Assembly (NCBI GenBank): GCA_947579665.1
Contig: OX388341.1
Location: 7,802,752-7,866,751, forward strand
Reading direction: 5' to 3'
Length of the DNA stretch: 64,000 nucleotides
From: Sympetrum striolatum
Taxonomy: Eukaryota > Arthropoda > Insecta > Odonata > Libellulidae
Of the stretch, positions 28,163-40,605 are shown in pieces. The translations under genes and the position numbers were made by a program. The number at the start of each line of letters is the position of its first letter. Position 1 is the first letter of the stretch. The notes under the pieces are model-generated. The model was given only the letters and a program-made list of their open reading frames with translations, was not told the DNA's origin and made no database searches.

Positions 28163-28758
28163 ACGGCTTTATTTGGGCGAGATTGAGACTAAAAGTCTCC
28201 TCTTCCATCTAACCCATCGTCATAAAATACATAAATAATTAATTTAAAGAGATAGTATGAAAAAGATATGAGAAGAAATTGTGGATGTAAAAAACCTAAG
28301 AAATTCTTAGGAAAAAAAATTTATCCACTGTAGGAAAACACCCACTAAGAAGGGGGGTGTGAAAAACCTGCGCAAACCTACCGATAGTATTAACTAAAAA
28401 GATGGTAAGAAACATGATTACATTTTATAAATACACTATCAATAGGTACATATATAGGATACATCAATAAAATTTTAACATATATAACATAACATAAAAT
28501 AACATATTTTAAAGCATAAATACATATCAATATTACATAAAACATAGATATCAACACAACATACGGATAGGAAACCGGTGAGAAAAGAATTTTATTACTA
28601 GAATAAAGAAGAGATAATTTTATTTACAACAGCAATATATATATGAAAATTGAAGACAAAATGTCTCAATTGTACACTTCAATGGAACACAATTTGTATA
28701 TATAATATTAACATGTTCAAAGTATACATATAGTATAAAGTCAAAAATATGTAAAAAC

Positions 28759-28824
28759 GATCCCGGTGGGAGCCAATGTGCGAAATGACCTAAGCTGTCG
28801 AAGCACTTTTAACAATACTACTAT
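28759..28824 (+). mobile_element. 5'-truncated SINE fragment inside the LINE
   Basis: GATCCCGGTGGGAGCCAATG through ACAATACTACTATG is the 3' half of the SINE at 12152-12280 with a few changes. It lies antisense to the LINE and supplies its terminal codons and stop. Confidence 0.8.
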
Positions 28825-29983
28825 GTAAAACCGTAAATAATATGGTGTTACTTTTAAAAGCGCGAGCTGTGATAGAGGACTTAATTTCGAGGGGAAGGAT
28901 GTTCCAAAGCTTGCTTGCAGTTACGATAAATGAGTTATGAAAAATTTCGGATCTATGATGTGGAATGAGTAAGTTGTCGCAACCTCTTGTGTTGCACCTA
29001 TGGACAGAAAATAAGTTCACGAATTCCGAAGCAATGTACTCTGGCTTTTGCGTAGTTAGAATACTATAAACAATAGATAGTACATGCAATTTCCTTCGAG
29101 ATTCTAGCCTTAGCCAGCATAATTGTTTGTATGATTCAGAGACATGATCATACTTTCGTAACTTAAAAATAAATCTTATAGATGCGTTCTGTGCTCTTTG
29201 TAACTTCAGAGCTAATTCTCCGGATAGATCCTGGTACACTACATCTCCATAATCAAAATGCGGCATGATCAACGAATTTACAAGTTTGGCTTTCAGAGGT
29301 GGAGATAAAAAATATCCTAATCGTCTAAGAGAGTGAAGAGATGAATATACTCTTTTACATATTTGAATTACTTGCTCGGACCATGAGAGGTTTTCGTTTA
29401 TGATAACACCTAGGTTTGTTACTGAGCTGCCATATGGGATTTTAGATCCATTTAGGATTGGTGTTCGATTGTTGCTTCGATTTAGTGAATTTAATAGTTT
29501 TGGGTGACCAGCTTGTGACTTACACGGATTTATGGTGAGAAAGTTTTTCTTACTCCATTCATGTATTTCAGTTAGGTCATGGTTGATGCGAGTGATCGAG
29601 TCCGTGAAGTTTGACACAGGTGAATCTATGTAGATTTGCAAATCATCAGCATATTAATGAAATTTGCAGATTTTAATAACTTGAGGGCAATCATTTATAA
29701 AAAGAGAAAACAACAATGGGCCGAGTATGGAACCTTGCGGAAGTCCACGGTTTACCGTCAACCAGGAGGAGGAGGAGTCATGAGATACGACTTTAGTTTG
29801 GCGTTCGTGAAGATAAGACGCAAACCAATCGGCGGATAATTTAGAAAACCCCATAATGAGTAATTTGGCAATCAAAATATCCGCGTCGATTGTGTCAAAA
29901 GCTTTATTAAAGTCAAGAAGAATTAAGGTTGTTAATTTCTTATGATCCATGGATCGTCGGATGTCGTCAGTGATTTTTACCAA
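28790..29983 (-). pseudogene. LINE reverse transcriptase with one premature stop
   Basis: About 397 codons containing the RT palm and thumb, interrupted only by the TAA directly before the catalytic YADD. The 5' coding part (endonuclease) is missing. The last dozen codons lie in SINE sequence. One nonsense change in such a position makes it inactive but young compared with the neighbouring LINE fragments. Confidence 0.8.
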
Positions 29984-30032
29984 CGCGGTTGTGGTACTAT
30001 AATTTTTCCGAAAATAATAATAGAGAGTTTAG

Positions 30033-30165
30033 ATGATTGTATTCTGCTGCAAACGGATATAGACGAAATTGTTCAATCGGCTGACTTAAACAGAATGGGG
30101 CTAAATACAGGGAAAATAAATCTGATTCGATTCCATAGAAGTAGGAGTGACTTGCATTAATGATA
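30033..30165 (+). pseudogene. Reverse transcriptase fragment of another LINE
   Basis: The plus strand encodes LLQTDIDEIVQSADLNRMGLN and KINLIRFHRSRS, which correspond to the RT segment after YADD ('LQ.DI..I..W...N.M.LN..K...I.F'). It abuts the truncated 5' end of the minus-strand LINE. Too short to assign a clade. Confidence 0.55.
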
Positions 30166-30690
30166 CAGCTATGTGCTCAGAAACCTTAAATTCCCTGGGC
30201 TATACAAGGCTAAGGATTAAAGTTTTTATTGCACATAGCTGTACATGTGAAATGGTAGTTTATTGGTGGAAAAATACGATTGTATGCATCTCGGAGTAAA
30301 GCTAACGAAGGATCTGCTGCGGGGAACTCATATTTTACAGGAAAGGGTATAAATACGGGCACCATATTTTGTTTTGGGCATAAAGGTACTTTCTTTTGGA
30401 AAACTTCTAGAATTTTTACCATCGCTACCAACTATAAGAAGTTAACGAAATGATATGAGGCAAAACGATGATTAATATCAATAATTTCTATTCTAAAACG
30501 AAGATTCGCGAAAAACTTGTAAAATTGAACCAAAAAAATTGGGTCGCATTATGGTAGTTTCACGCTATGGCCAGTACGTCTAAAAAATTTCAAGTCAGCG
30601 ATACTTGTGGAACATGGTAAGAATTTTGATCCCCAGTGAATGAATGTAAAGGTATGTCCGGAGAAACTAATATAATAGATATCATCATCA
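30166..30690. other. No gene recognised
   Basis: AT-rich sequence between LINE fragments, without motifs I can name. Confidence 0.4.
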
Positions 30691-32035
30691 TCAACTATTT
30701 TCAATCCGACGTTGGATGTAGGCCTCCCCAAGTACTTTCCAATTTTCTCTGTCCTTAACCTCTCGTTGCCACGCTACACCAAAGCACTTGATGTTGTCCC
30801 TATTCCACCTATCCATAGGTCTTCTTCTTGGTCTCTTCACATCTCTTGGTATCCAGTTGAGAACTACAGATGTCCATCGGTTGTCGTTTCTTCTCGCAAC
30901 ATGGCCGGCCCACCTCCATTTTAGTGATCTTACCTTGTCTATGATACCTGTAACTCCAGTCATCGTCGTAAACCGGGATTTGCGTTTCTCTCCTCGTCTT
31001 GTGATTCCAAGCATACAGGGTTTCATGCCTATTTCCGTTAACTTAAGTCGCTGTGTTATTGCTGCGTTTAACAACTAAGTTTCACTACCATTGGTCAATA
31101 CAGGTAGAATTCATTGGTTGAAGACAAAAATATAGGCATTCTTGACTTTAGAATGTGCGAATTCCATTCGAAGGCGCTCCAGCCAAGTTTCATTCTTCTG
31201 TTTACTTCATTAACCCTGTTTTTCTCTCCTGTTGTTACAAGTTTTCCTAGGCACGTGTATTCTAAGCAGATGTCTTTCTTGAATATGAGCGATTAACGTG
31301 CATGATTCACGTCCTTGAAATTTTGAGAAGAAATGATGGAGAAAAAGTCTGCCGCAGCCATGACTTGGACCCGGATATTCCACATCCTCCACAGCACACC
31401 GTGTCCCATCATAGCATCAGAAATTGAAGGGACGAAATTGGATGAAGAATACTCCCTGCTGTGAAGCATCCGGGTTCGAGCCCTAGCTGCGGCAGACTTT
31501 TTCTCCATCATTTCTCGTCTTTCTTGAAACTCGCCTGGTTCTTGCGCTGCTGAAGATTTATACATTACCTTTGTTTTCGTTTGGTTTATACTGAGTCATA
31601 TATTCTGTTCCGCTAAGTCCCCAATCGATGGTTATTTCATAACTTCTTCTAAAATGGCTGTGAATAAGATGGGAGATACACCGTCACCTTATCGAACCCC
31701 CTTCTGAATCTTGAACTTATCGGTCCCTTCGTTAAACATTACAGAAGCTGTGGCATTCTCATAGATACTACGTAAGAGACGGATGTACTCAATATCTATC
31801 TCTTGATTCCCCGGATCTTTTAGAGTGTAGGCGCTACCTATCGAGTTCAAGGCATGTTCGGAGTTCACAATGTAGAGGAATGGTGGCATCTGATACTCAT
31901 TAGTGCTGCTAATAATTTCCTATGGTGTTTGGATGTGGTCCATAGTGCTAAATCCCTTCTTAAATCCCACTTGTTCTCCAGTGTTGGCTGAGGACAGGGT
32001 CTTCTTTAGATGTTCAGCTATAATAATTCCTGAAT
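30691..32035 (-). mobile_element. Decayed CFDP2-like LINE, minus strand, interrupted by an inverted SINE pair
   Basis: The C-terminal end is the 127-codon frame 30691-31074, with KMLGIT-like start, 'SLKWRWAGHVARRNDNRWT' and 'KRPRRRPMDRW' blocks. The RT lies upstream in 31620-32035: GFKKGFSTMDHI near 31960, then a block at 31689-31889 with IEYIRLLRSIYENATASV and KIQKGVR, and GDGVSPILF just downstream. The palm aspartate block has decayed. The insertion at about 31326-31520 contains an inverted pair of tRNA-like sequences. Confidence 0.75.
31330..31514. repeat. Inverted pair of tRNA-derived SINE 3' parts
   Basis: Arms GAAATGATGGAG...CCGCAGC (31330-31358) and its exact 29-bp complement (31486-31514). 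Inside each arm lies a diverged B-box-like GGGTTCGAGCCC sequence (clear at 31472-31483, degenerate at 31362-31373), so this is two head-to-head SINE copies. Confidence 0.75.
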
Positions 32036-33719
32036 AATACCACATAATTTGTATAAATAATGTAAAATAGATTAGCCTACTCTATTTTCTTTCATTTGCA
32101 ATTTTGAAATTTTCTGTATTTTTTAATCGTATTTTCGGAAGATATTGTTCTAAGAGAGTCAAAAGTGTGCTTTCCAATTAATTATTAGATATGATTACCT
32201 CCTACATTGTACTGTAAACAATATTGGAAAAAATTACTCATATTTTATTTAATAAGTTATTATATTAAGTTCAATGTTAATATCTTACCTCTTAGATTGT
32301 ACTATAAAACATTTTGGAAAAAAATAATAACATTTAAATTAATAATTTTTATATTAAGCTCAACGTTAATATTTTCTTGTAAAAATATTTCAGACATGTA
32401 TTCTCATAAGGAAAGAAATGATTCTTCGTCTATCTGTAAGTGATTAAATTTTAAGTTGAATAGAAAGGTAAAGATTTTCAGTAAAGAACGAACTATACAA
32501 ATTAAAGCGTAATCTCTTGATTGAAATAATATCCCCAGGTGGAGCTGTTATAGGATTTTAATCGAAAATCATTTGAATTTGTAATCGCATGAGCTTGACA
32601 TTAGAAAGATAGCAAAACGGTGAATTCGTTGGCAAAGAAAAATTCTTAAAAGTTTTCAAGGTATAAAATTTGGATTAGAAATGACTCGTCATAATACCTT
32701 ACGCTTCCTCAACTTCCCAGATTTCCTTAATAACTTTAACCCAGTTCTTCGCTCTTCTAAACCTGCGGCAGAGGGCATACTCGGTAATCGCGTCGATTTT
32801 ATTATCGGAACTAAAATCATTGAGTACTCATTGTTACTAACCTTATGAGAAAGTTTTCGACCCAATTTTATACTTCTTTACTTATACCTGCCGTTTTGGT
32901 CAGCAATTTGATGAGAAACGTTAACGAAGCCCTTAAAATTGTTCCGAAATCATGCGGAGTACATCTTAATTATGAATTGTAAGACGGATTTCTGCTTGTA
33001 TTTTGTGAGGCCCAGAATTCTCTGAGTGAGTGCGTGACAGTGTGAATATCTAACGTGGATAGTCAGTATAGGCAAATATTTCATCTAATTCTCCTATGTC
33101 AAAAGTTCCCAGCATTGGATAAAAATCACTTCGACTTGCATTAGTTTCTCAGTCACGGCAAAGCACGAATTCAGGAAGTTGTTGGAATATCCAAAAATCC
33201 GTATGCTTTTACCCCACAGGCATTCATGTTGGCTGCAGATTCTATGGCTGTAGAACAAATCGAGGATCAGGATTCGAACGAGGGTTGGGAAAACAGGGGT
33301 TGTTTGGTAACCGTTGCAACGTGAAAAAGAATTGATAATTTTCGATGGATTTTGTTTGGCCAGTGAAATTTGCTGGAAGATTTGAAAATAAATGGTAAAA
33401 TTTAAGGTTTAAAGAAATTAGAATCTGTGTGTCAAAATGAAAGAGGCGAGAGTTGGACTGGAAATTAATGTAAATGATGAATGAAAACCGAAAGAAACAT
33501 AGAACAAAGACGACGTCGCTTTTGTATATTTTTCCTCTGATTGAGATCTCAACCGAAAAATGCTTTTCAGAGGAAACTACGACCCGATGAACGAGTTCAC
33601 ATGCACAGAGACGATAGGAATTATTATCAGTAGCAATAAAAATGATACCACTTATTACAATATGGAAACAAAGAATGATCGGATTAGAGTCAACAGCCGT
33701 GGTATGGATTCATAACGAA
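32036..33719. other. No gene recognised
   Basis: AT-rich. 32207-32443 contains two diverged copies of a CCT...TAGATTGTACTRTAAA..ATTTTGGAAAAAA motif about 85 bp apart. No coding signal. Confidence 0.4.
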
Positions 33720-33856
33720 CAAAAGTGAAATCAACTTTTTAATACCACAGAAGATTTGATTAAAATACGACCATGGAGGATGGCTGCATGAGTCGAAACC
33801 ATGGTCGTATTCTAATCAAACATTCTGTGGTATTGTAAAAGTTGGTTTCACTTTTG
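33720..33856. repeat. Fold-back element carrying a Penelope-like 3' motif
   Basis: Arms 33720-33776 and 33799-33856 are complementary with a few mismatches (for example AATACCACAGAA / TTCTGTGGTATT). The loop region and second arm read GAGTCGAAACCATGGTCG, matching the GAAA-short stem-UC geometry of a hammerhead ending. MITE-like size (137 bp). Confidence 0.7.
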
Positions 33857-34559
33857 CTCCTAACGATCGAATTTATTGATGCTTCATATCCCTTCCTCAA
33901 CAAAATGTCGTTCAATAGAGGACCCGACTACAAGTAGAAACAGCATAAAGCGATGGGTTTCGCTCTTATGCAGACGATATATGTTTTGATGCTGATGCGT
34001 GTCACTGTTCTAGTCGATAACTTCTAATCGGAGCGATGCCATTTATATGAGAATAAAGTGCTTCATTGCTAGGTATACACTACTAAGCCGATGTCACTAA
34101 ATATCACCAATGGCCAAAGTCACTAAAATATCACGAGTCGTCCAACCAAGATTTTTATCCTTTCGAACGAAATAAGACTCCTTACAGAGTCGGCCGATAC
34201 TGAATCGCCATTACCGACATCTTCCGCAATTGAAGCATTCTAAATAGACGGCAAATCGCAGAAATTATGCGTAGTTGCATTGATTTTCTCCTTAATGGTA
34301 TCACTTTATTCGAATGAAGTATCGACTAAAAAGAAGTGATGAATGTGGACGATATAAATCACAACACATTAGTTCTGACTCCGGATATTTAATTGCATTT
34401 ATACCTCTCGGTGTGCCACAGAGACACCGAGTGATGGAATTCTGTAGTTTGTCAATTCGTTGTTCAACTATTTCTCGGAGTTTATGAAGCAGTCGTAGCT
34501 TTTAGCCTCATTTCTTTTAAAGATTCACAGACAGTGATGTCTGACACAATAGAATCGGG

Positions 34560-36315
34560 AAAGACAGAAGCAAGCTGATTAGGGAATCATTTATTTATAC
34601 ATTAACACCACAAGAAATATCACCAAGTAAAGTCTCAGATAGCCGATTTTAGAATCGGGAAAGTTGGAGACGGCGTCGGTGTTTTTATTAAGGATAGTCT
34701 GAACTATTAGTTTCTTTTTGTGCTGATTATAGTGCAAAACCAGAATTTGTAATTCTTGAAGTGTCCGCCTGTGTTACTTATAATTTGATAATCTGTGTTG
34801 TTTATCGTTCACCTAAAACCAGCCATTTAGAGAAGTTTGAGCAGGAGCTTTCCCGTTTCTCGCCAATTTATAAAAACATTGTCATAATGGGTGACTTTAA
34901 CTCTTATCTCTTAAAAGATAAGAGATTCACCACTGATAGCTTCTTCGATCTATGCGTTATTGATAATCCTGACAATTATTTTTCTTTTTCCAAGACTCCA
35001 TTATTCCTTTCATCCCATGACTTCATTGGCATAACTTGTCGCCTCTGAACCACAAATTTTCCCCCTCGCCTTTTCTTTGTATCTCATTTATAGAAATATT
35101 CTGACAAGGGAGTAATTTATTTACACGTTAACACCACAAGAATTATATCTCTTGTGGTGTTATTGTATAAATAAATAATTCCCTTTTCAGCTTTCCTATG
35201 TTGTCATGGAATACCACCAAGTAAAGGCTCAGACAGTCGATTTTATAAGAATATTGATGTAACCGCTGTTTTAGAAGTTTTTAGTAGAAGCGAGGTATTT
35301 GGTTCCAATGTTTTTTCAATAAAAACTTATTAAATTGTATAAATCGTATTGCTCCTCATTGTATTTGTCATCATTGCTCCTTGGTTGGCTGAAGACATTA
35401 TAGGATTAATAAGGCGTAGAAACAATTTTCAAATACTCTTCGTAGAGCAAGGAATTCGCAGCCTAATGAGTGACTGAAGCGTTTGTTCTTTAATTTGCCG
35501 CAACACTTCATGACTCTGAGGTGGATTGGCAGGAATTAATAAAATTTGGTCTGTTACGTCAATTTCTCGTCGTTGACTTCTGTTCCTAAGGATTTTATTT
35601 ACAATTTTCTTTCTGTCCTTGACTCATATCTTATTTCAGGAATCTTTATTTCTATCAGGAAACTCCTGAATTGCTGCTGAATTATTTGCCTGGTCCGTTA
35701 CTTCTGACGCTGACGGAATTTACGATTGATTTCATTCATAATGCCGCGGATCCTTGAAATTTTCAACCGTTCATTGTCACAGCCTTCTATTTGGAAAATG
35801 GTCCTTATCAGACCGAAAGTATTAAAGAGATAAACAAACCTACTTTCACTCTGATTTAAGGCCAATGTCTATTCTGCATTCTTAATCTGACACACTCGAG
35901 AGAATTGTATTTTAACAGCTCTCTGATTATCTTACGATAAGGAAGACCCTTTCCAATTTGTACCCAGTCGCCCAAAGTGACTTATGAAATAAGACATTAG
36001 ATTGGAAATTAAATTTCTTTTCTAGTGTTTTAAAGTGATTTAAAAGGCCAAGCATATATGGGTTCTACTATTGATATATCACCTTGCTATTAATTTATAG
36101 CGATGAACTGCAAAGGTGTGTTATGGGACGCCTTTCGTTTTCTCTATATATTCTTGATATTTCTGTGAATTTTATTCATTGTAATTATATGCTCTATGCT
36201 GATGACTTTATTTTCACTCTAATAAAACAATCTATCTGAGGCCATTAACTGTGACATTCAGCCATTGTGTTACTGATATAGTGCTAATAACTATCCAAAA
36301 TTAAATCCTTCCAAA
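34560..36315 (+). mobile_element. Decayed jockey-like LINE
   Basis: Endonuclease part at about 34660-35045: VGVFIKDSLNY, then IICVVYRSP, KNIVIMGDFN (near 34880) and SSHDFIGI (near 35015). RT part at about 36125-36300: FSLYILDISVNF and MLYADDFIF (36188-36215), followed by NYPKLNPSKTQ. The middle RT region is missing or scrambled. A diverged direct repeat with AACACCACAAGA and ACCAAGTAAAG.CTCAGA occurs at 34600 and 35130-35225, the second with a 13-bp hairpin (35129-35162). Confidence 0.65.
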
Positions 36316-39300
36316 ACACAAAAAAATATTGTTTTCAAATAGTTGGTTTATTAATGAAATTAATTTCGTTAGTATTCCTAATATTACTGCCATTGGACTC
36401 CTCATTCCCTTTAGTAACTTATTTCGCAATATTGGGATCACAAATACTACAATTAGGAGTCATCGCACGATTTTCCATGACCCTATTCAATATTATCACG
36501 AAACGAAGTCCCTCTCCAAATTAACATTCTGTTTCTCGAATGACAAGAACGTAAGAAGGCTACAGCAATATCTCCAGCGAAATAGTGAAAGTGGCATTCA
36601 CCAACCGACAGACACTTTGCAAAAGTTGAAAAAACAAAAATTGCGAAAACATCTTTCAGGGTATTGTTGATAAATTGATGTTTATTGATTTTGCACTTAT
36701 GACACTACATGCTTAGTATTTTAAAATTTATTTCCTTCTAAAAAAGTAAACTGAAAATAAATTTTGTTTTGGAGTGGTCACTTTACCCCAGTCTACTACA
36801 TATTATAAAAAAATAGGTAGTTGTCTAGTGTGGGACTATTTTTATAACAGTTATACATTTCTACTTCGACCAATCAGGATCTCTGTGTAGCAACTCCACC
36901 AATCACAGGAGGGCACGAAATAGCGATGACTATACCATTTTCAACGCGAAACCCGATCTGTTTCAGAGAGCAGCCGCTTTGCTGCAAGACAACCTGATAT
37001 TTGAGAGAAGTAATGATTTCAAGGTGTTCTACGGAAGCCTCCAAAATCCCTGTGTGAACGTGGTCTGTTGATAAAGCGGAGTACAAATTTTTGTCGGTCT
37101 GTTCGCTTCTTCTAACAATAAGTCCCCGCATTAGCTCTGGCACTGGCCGATATCTTGACATTATCAGTAGCAATCAGTATTTTTTTCTCCATTTACTTGG
37201 TGAACGTTTTGAATGTTTTCAGAAACGCTGATCTTAGCAATGGCCCATAATGTTCAAAGAAAAGGTTTAAAATTCAAAATTAGCTCCGAATAACTCTCCG
37301 AATAACTCGCGATTCTCGCACCCGCGAGAATCGCGAGGAGGAGAACAAAATTCGCAGACGTACGCAAAACTTTCGCAGGGGTTGTAGACTAGTGAGAGAA
37401 TATGGACATCTGAGGATCTCTTCTTACTTGCATTGGCTCCGGCGCAGAAACATCTTATTTTATCCTATGACTGGTCTTTTTTACGTTTTTATATATTAGT
37501 GTATTTGATATGATTAAAAACCAGCTCGTTTGTCCAATAACTATAAATCTAAAAGAAAAGCATCGTCCTTCGCAAATTCCTGCTTTTCGTGCTGGTTTAA
37601 GTGTAACAACGTTTAAAATTTCAGGAAATTGTGCATTGCAATTTCTCGAAAAACCGTGCTTTCGATCGGTAATGGCATTTTATAATTATTTTTTGTCTAA
37701 TAATCACGATTTTTCGTCTGATATTACGAAGACAATCCGTCCTGAGTTTCGTTTGGCTCTTTGCTGGTACGTTCGATCGATGGCTTCACATTATACACCT
37801 TAAATTAATCAGAGTAACCTATCAGCAAACTGGCTCCACGAAATATACTAAAGAGTGCATACTTTGAAACCTTCCATTCTACAATGACATATGGGATCAT
37901 GTTGTAGGAAAATTTCCCTCTTGGAAAAATATATTTATAATTCAAAAGAGAGTGTGAGAATCATGGCTAAAGTATCAAGAAAACAGTAATACAAATTAGT
38001 ATTAAGGGAATGATGGATAATGGCCATGCCTTCGGTATATATGTTTGCATGTGCAGTCTACATCCATTGTAATGCAGACAGCTACTTAAAACAAGAACAT
38101 CAACATGATTATTTAACAAGAGGAAGAGGCAACTTGAGGACCCATCGACTTAGTTTAATTGGAAGAAGCTTTGAAGTGATGGCATTAAAATTGTATCAAA
38201 TTGCTTAGTTACAGAAATAACAAGGTAAAATGTTAAAGGAATATCTCATTACAAAGATCTATTATAATGTGAACGAATTTTTAAACGAAAAATATTATTG
38301 ATATTGTAGATATATGTATGTATTTTATATTGCAAAATGATATGTTATATTATAAAATGAAAATGTTGATCTAACTATAAATATTGTAATTCATATAGTT
38401 ATATTATTGTAATTGTTATTTCAATCATATTGTATTATAAGTTAAACTGGAATTTATAGATCTTTGACTGTCCCATATGTACTTTTGTATGTCACTGGAT
38501 TAACAAAGTTATCATCATCACGAAGGCGTACACACATCGGCGTGAATCGTACAGACACCAATTTAAAAGGTATTATTCTTGAGCAGGAAACGTACCCTGA
38601 AACGAACCCGTGTAACGCCCCTCGAGAGTAGTTGATGAACTATTATCGCTGCTAATAATGAAACTATATATTTGGTTTAAAATCTAAAATTTGTCGAAAA
38701 ATATTAGCGGTACTTAAAATTTAAGTACCTCAAAATTTTAATAACTACTTATAATATTTTTTACCGGAAAACTTGGAAAATTGAATGATATTGTTTTCTT
38801 CGTTTCGTTAATTTCATGATTCTCCAGCGTAGAGAACCGTTTGCAAACCAAATACACCGTTCTTAGATGAAAGGCCATTGTGATCATAGCAGCTATATAT
38901 TGAAAATATTATTATTAGAAATATCTTTTCCCGAGATACTTCACCTCGAAGCCCAAGAATAAATGGAAGTTTGAAATGTCGAATGAGTTCCTCTCGGTTT
39001 CCGGAATTTTATTCTAACCACTGCCACGAAGTGTGAATTCCACTCTGCTAACGTAAGGTTTGAAAGTGTATAACTGCAATCTCTTTTATTTCCCATTTAT
39101 CCTTGTAAAAATGTGAGTCATTTGAATTTGACTCCTTTGAAGAAAGTAGCGATTCTCTCGGAATTTATCTTGACACGGAATAATTGGGAAGTGGTGAAGT
39201 GTAGATTCAGAGAACAATTTGCATTCACCGCCGTCGTACGCATTCAAACATTCTTACAAGTGTACATCTTATGTACTTTCCACTTCTAAGTGGAATACAT

Positions 39301-40515
39301 CTCGGCTTCCGTGAATTCGTGATTATGTAATTTTCAATTGAAATTCACTCCCCTGTGCTAGCCATTTGCCGTTGTATTTTAAATTAGATGTCATCGTCTG
39401 GGAATAGCAATCCTCTCCCGAGTTTACCTTTCCCCATGTTCCTTTGCATAATATGTATCGTCAAATGTTTGCTCCGAGGAAGTCCCTTTTCCGGTTGAGT
39501 TTCCCTCCAGAATGTTCCACAGAACTCCTTATGCTGTGCTACAATCGATACAAACGAACCTTTCTGCTACACCGTTGTTCACTTGTGTTTGCTGTAAATT
39601 AAACCGTCGTAGCGCAAAACGAAGATACATAAACATAACTTGGCATCTTTCTACATCTTCGTGTATTCAGTGAATGTATGCATCCTCCCCAAAAACATAA
39701 CATTTACGATCACTTTAGAGGTCATTAAATTAGTCCTTCTCCACTCACAAAACTCACAGTCAGATTACAGCCAGTTTGTCCCGCGCCTCCGAATATTCAA
39801 TGCGTTCTCGTAATAAAAATACGTTCCTTCCAATAGTTTCTTTTGATTAAGGAGAACTGGTTTCTTTTGGAAAGAATCTGAATGTCAGTAATAAAAAGGA
39901 TAATCATTTTCATTGTTGGTTTTTTATCTAAATCTCGCAAACTTGATAAAAATGAAGTGAATGCTGAATTCTGTGAAGGAAGCAATGACGTGGCCTTTAT
40001 CTTTCTGCTCCCCATTTCAAATGTAAATGGAAACCTTATTTTAGTTACTTCGAGTCTGCGCAAATAAAATAGGAAATTTAAGCTTTAAATATTATATTCC
40101 TATTTAGAAAAAAACATAATTGATAGGTCTCGTAAAAGTAGTGAAAATGGCATAAGGAACCTGAAAACTGTTTCATCTAAACATCCGATGCGGTTTCTAC
40201 TTGTTTCCATTTTTCTTAGTCCATTTCCTTCTTCGCATACTGTCATCCACACTCAGATTCTTAATCACGGCTTCTCTTTGATATACATATTAATTATTTG
40301 TGCCTCTAGATGCCATTCAAAACCACTATACGTGAGGTTGTGTGGTACTTTTGCGCTTGTATGTTTCTTTCTAATGGATTTTTTTTCTCATAGCTCATAT
40401 AAATTTTGATGATTCCTCTATATCTATTGTCTTTTGTTAAAATTTAGGCCAAACCTACGCTGGGATATGGTACAGAAAATTAAGACTTACTCATAGAAAA
40501 CAAAAAATTATCATG
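36316..40515. other. No gene recognised
   Basis: AT-rich. Open frames at 36329-36670, 36874-37173 and 37510-37803 show no domain. The first may be the degenerate continuation of the LINE RT thumb. Confidence 0.4.
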
Positions 40516-40519
40516 CGCG

Positions 40520-40605
40520 AAGGAAGTCAACGTTTTCGGGAATCGAACTGTGATAGTTCAGTTCCCGGGCGGTCGCTCTACCCATTGAGCCATCTCCACG
40601 AAAAG
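40520..40605 (-). mobile_element. tRNA-like SINE head
   Basis: The minus strand reads GGAGATGGCTCAATGGGTAGAGCG (A box) then GTTCGATTCCCG (B box), with a poorly paired acceptor. Probably a SINE or tRNA pseudogene rather than a working tRNA. Confidence 0.55.

Larger units (their letters stand above)
28140..30012 (-). mobile_element. 5'-truncated non-LTR retrotransposon (jockey-like reverse transcriptase)
   Basis: Minus-strand RT with STTTALVKITDDI at about 30003-29965, LILLDFNKAFDTID near 29900, GLPQGSILGPLLFSLFIND near 29720, and YADDLQIYID at about 29653-29624. The C-terminal region has SLIMPHFDYGDVVY and QRAQNASIRFI blocks. A single TAA lies immediately before YADD (29654-29656), otherwise the frame is open from 29983 to 28790. 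The 3' region is AT-rich and ends in a (TTA)n tail (28145-28160). The coding end overlaps an antisense SINE fragment. Confidence 0.8.
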
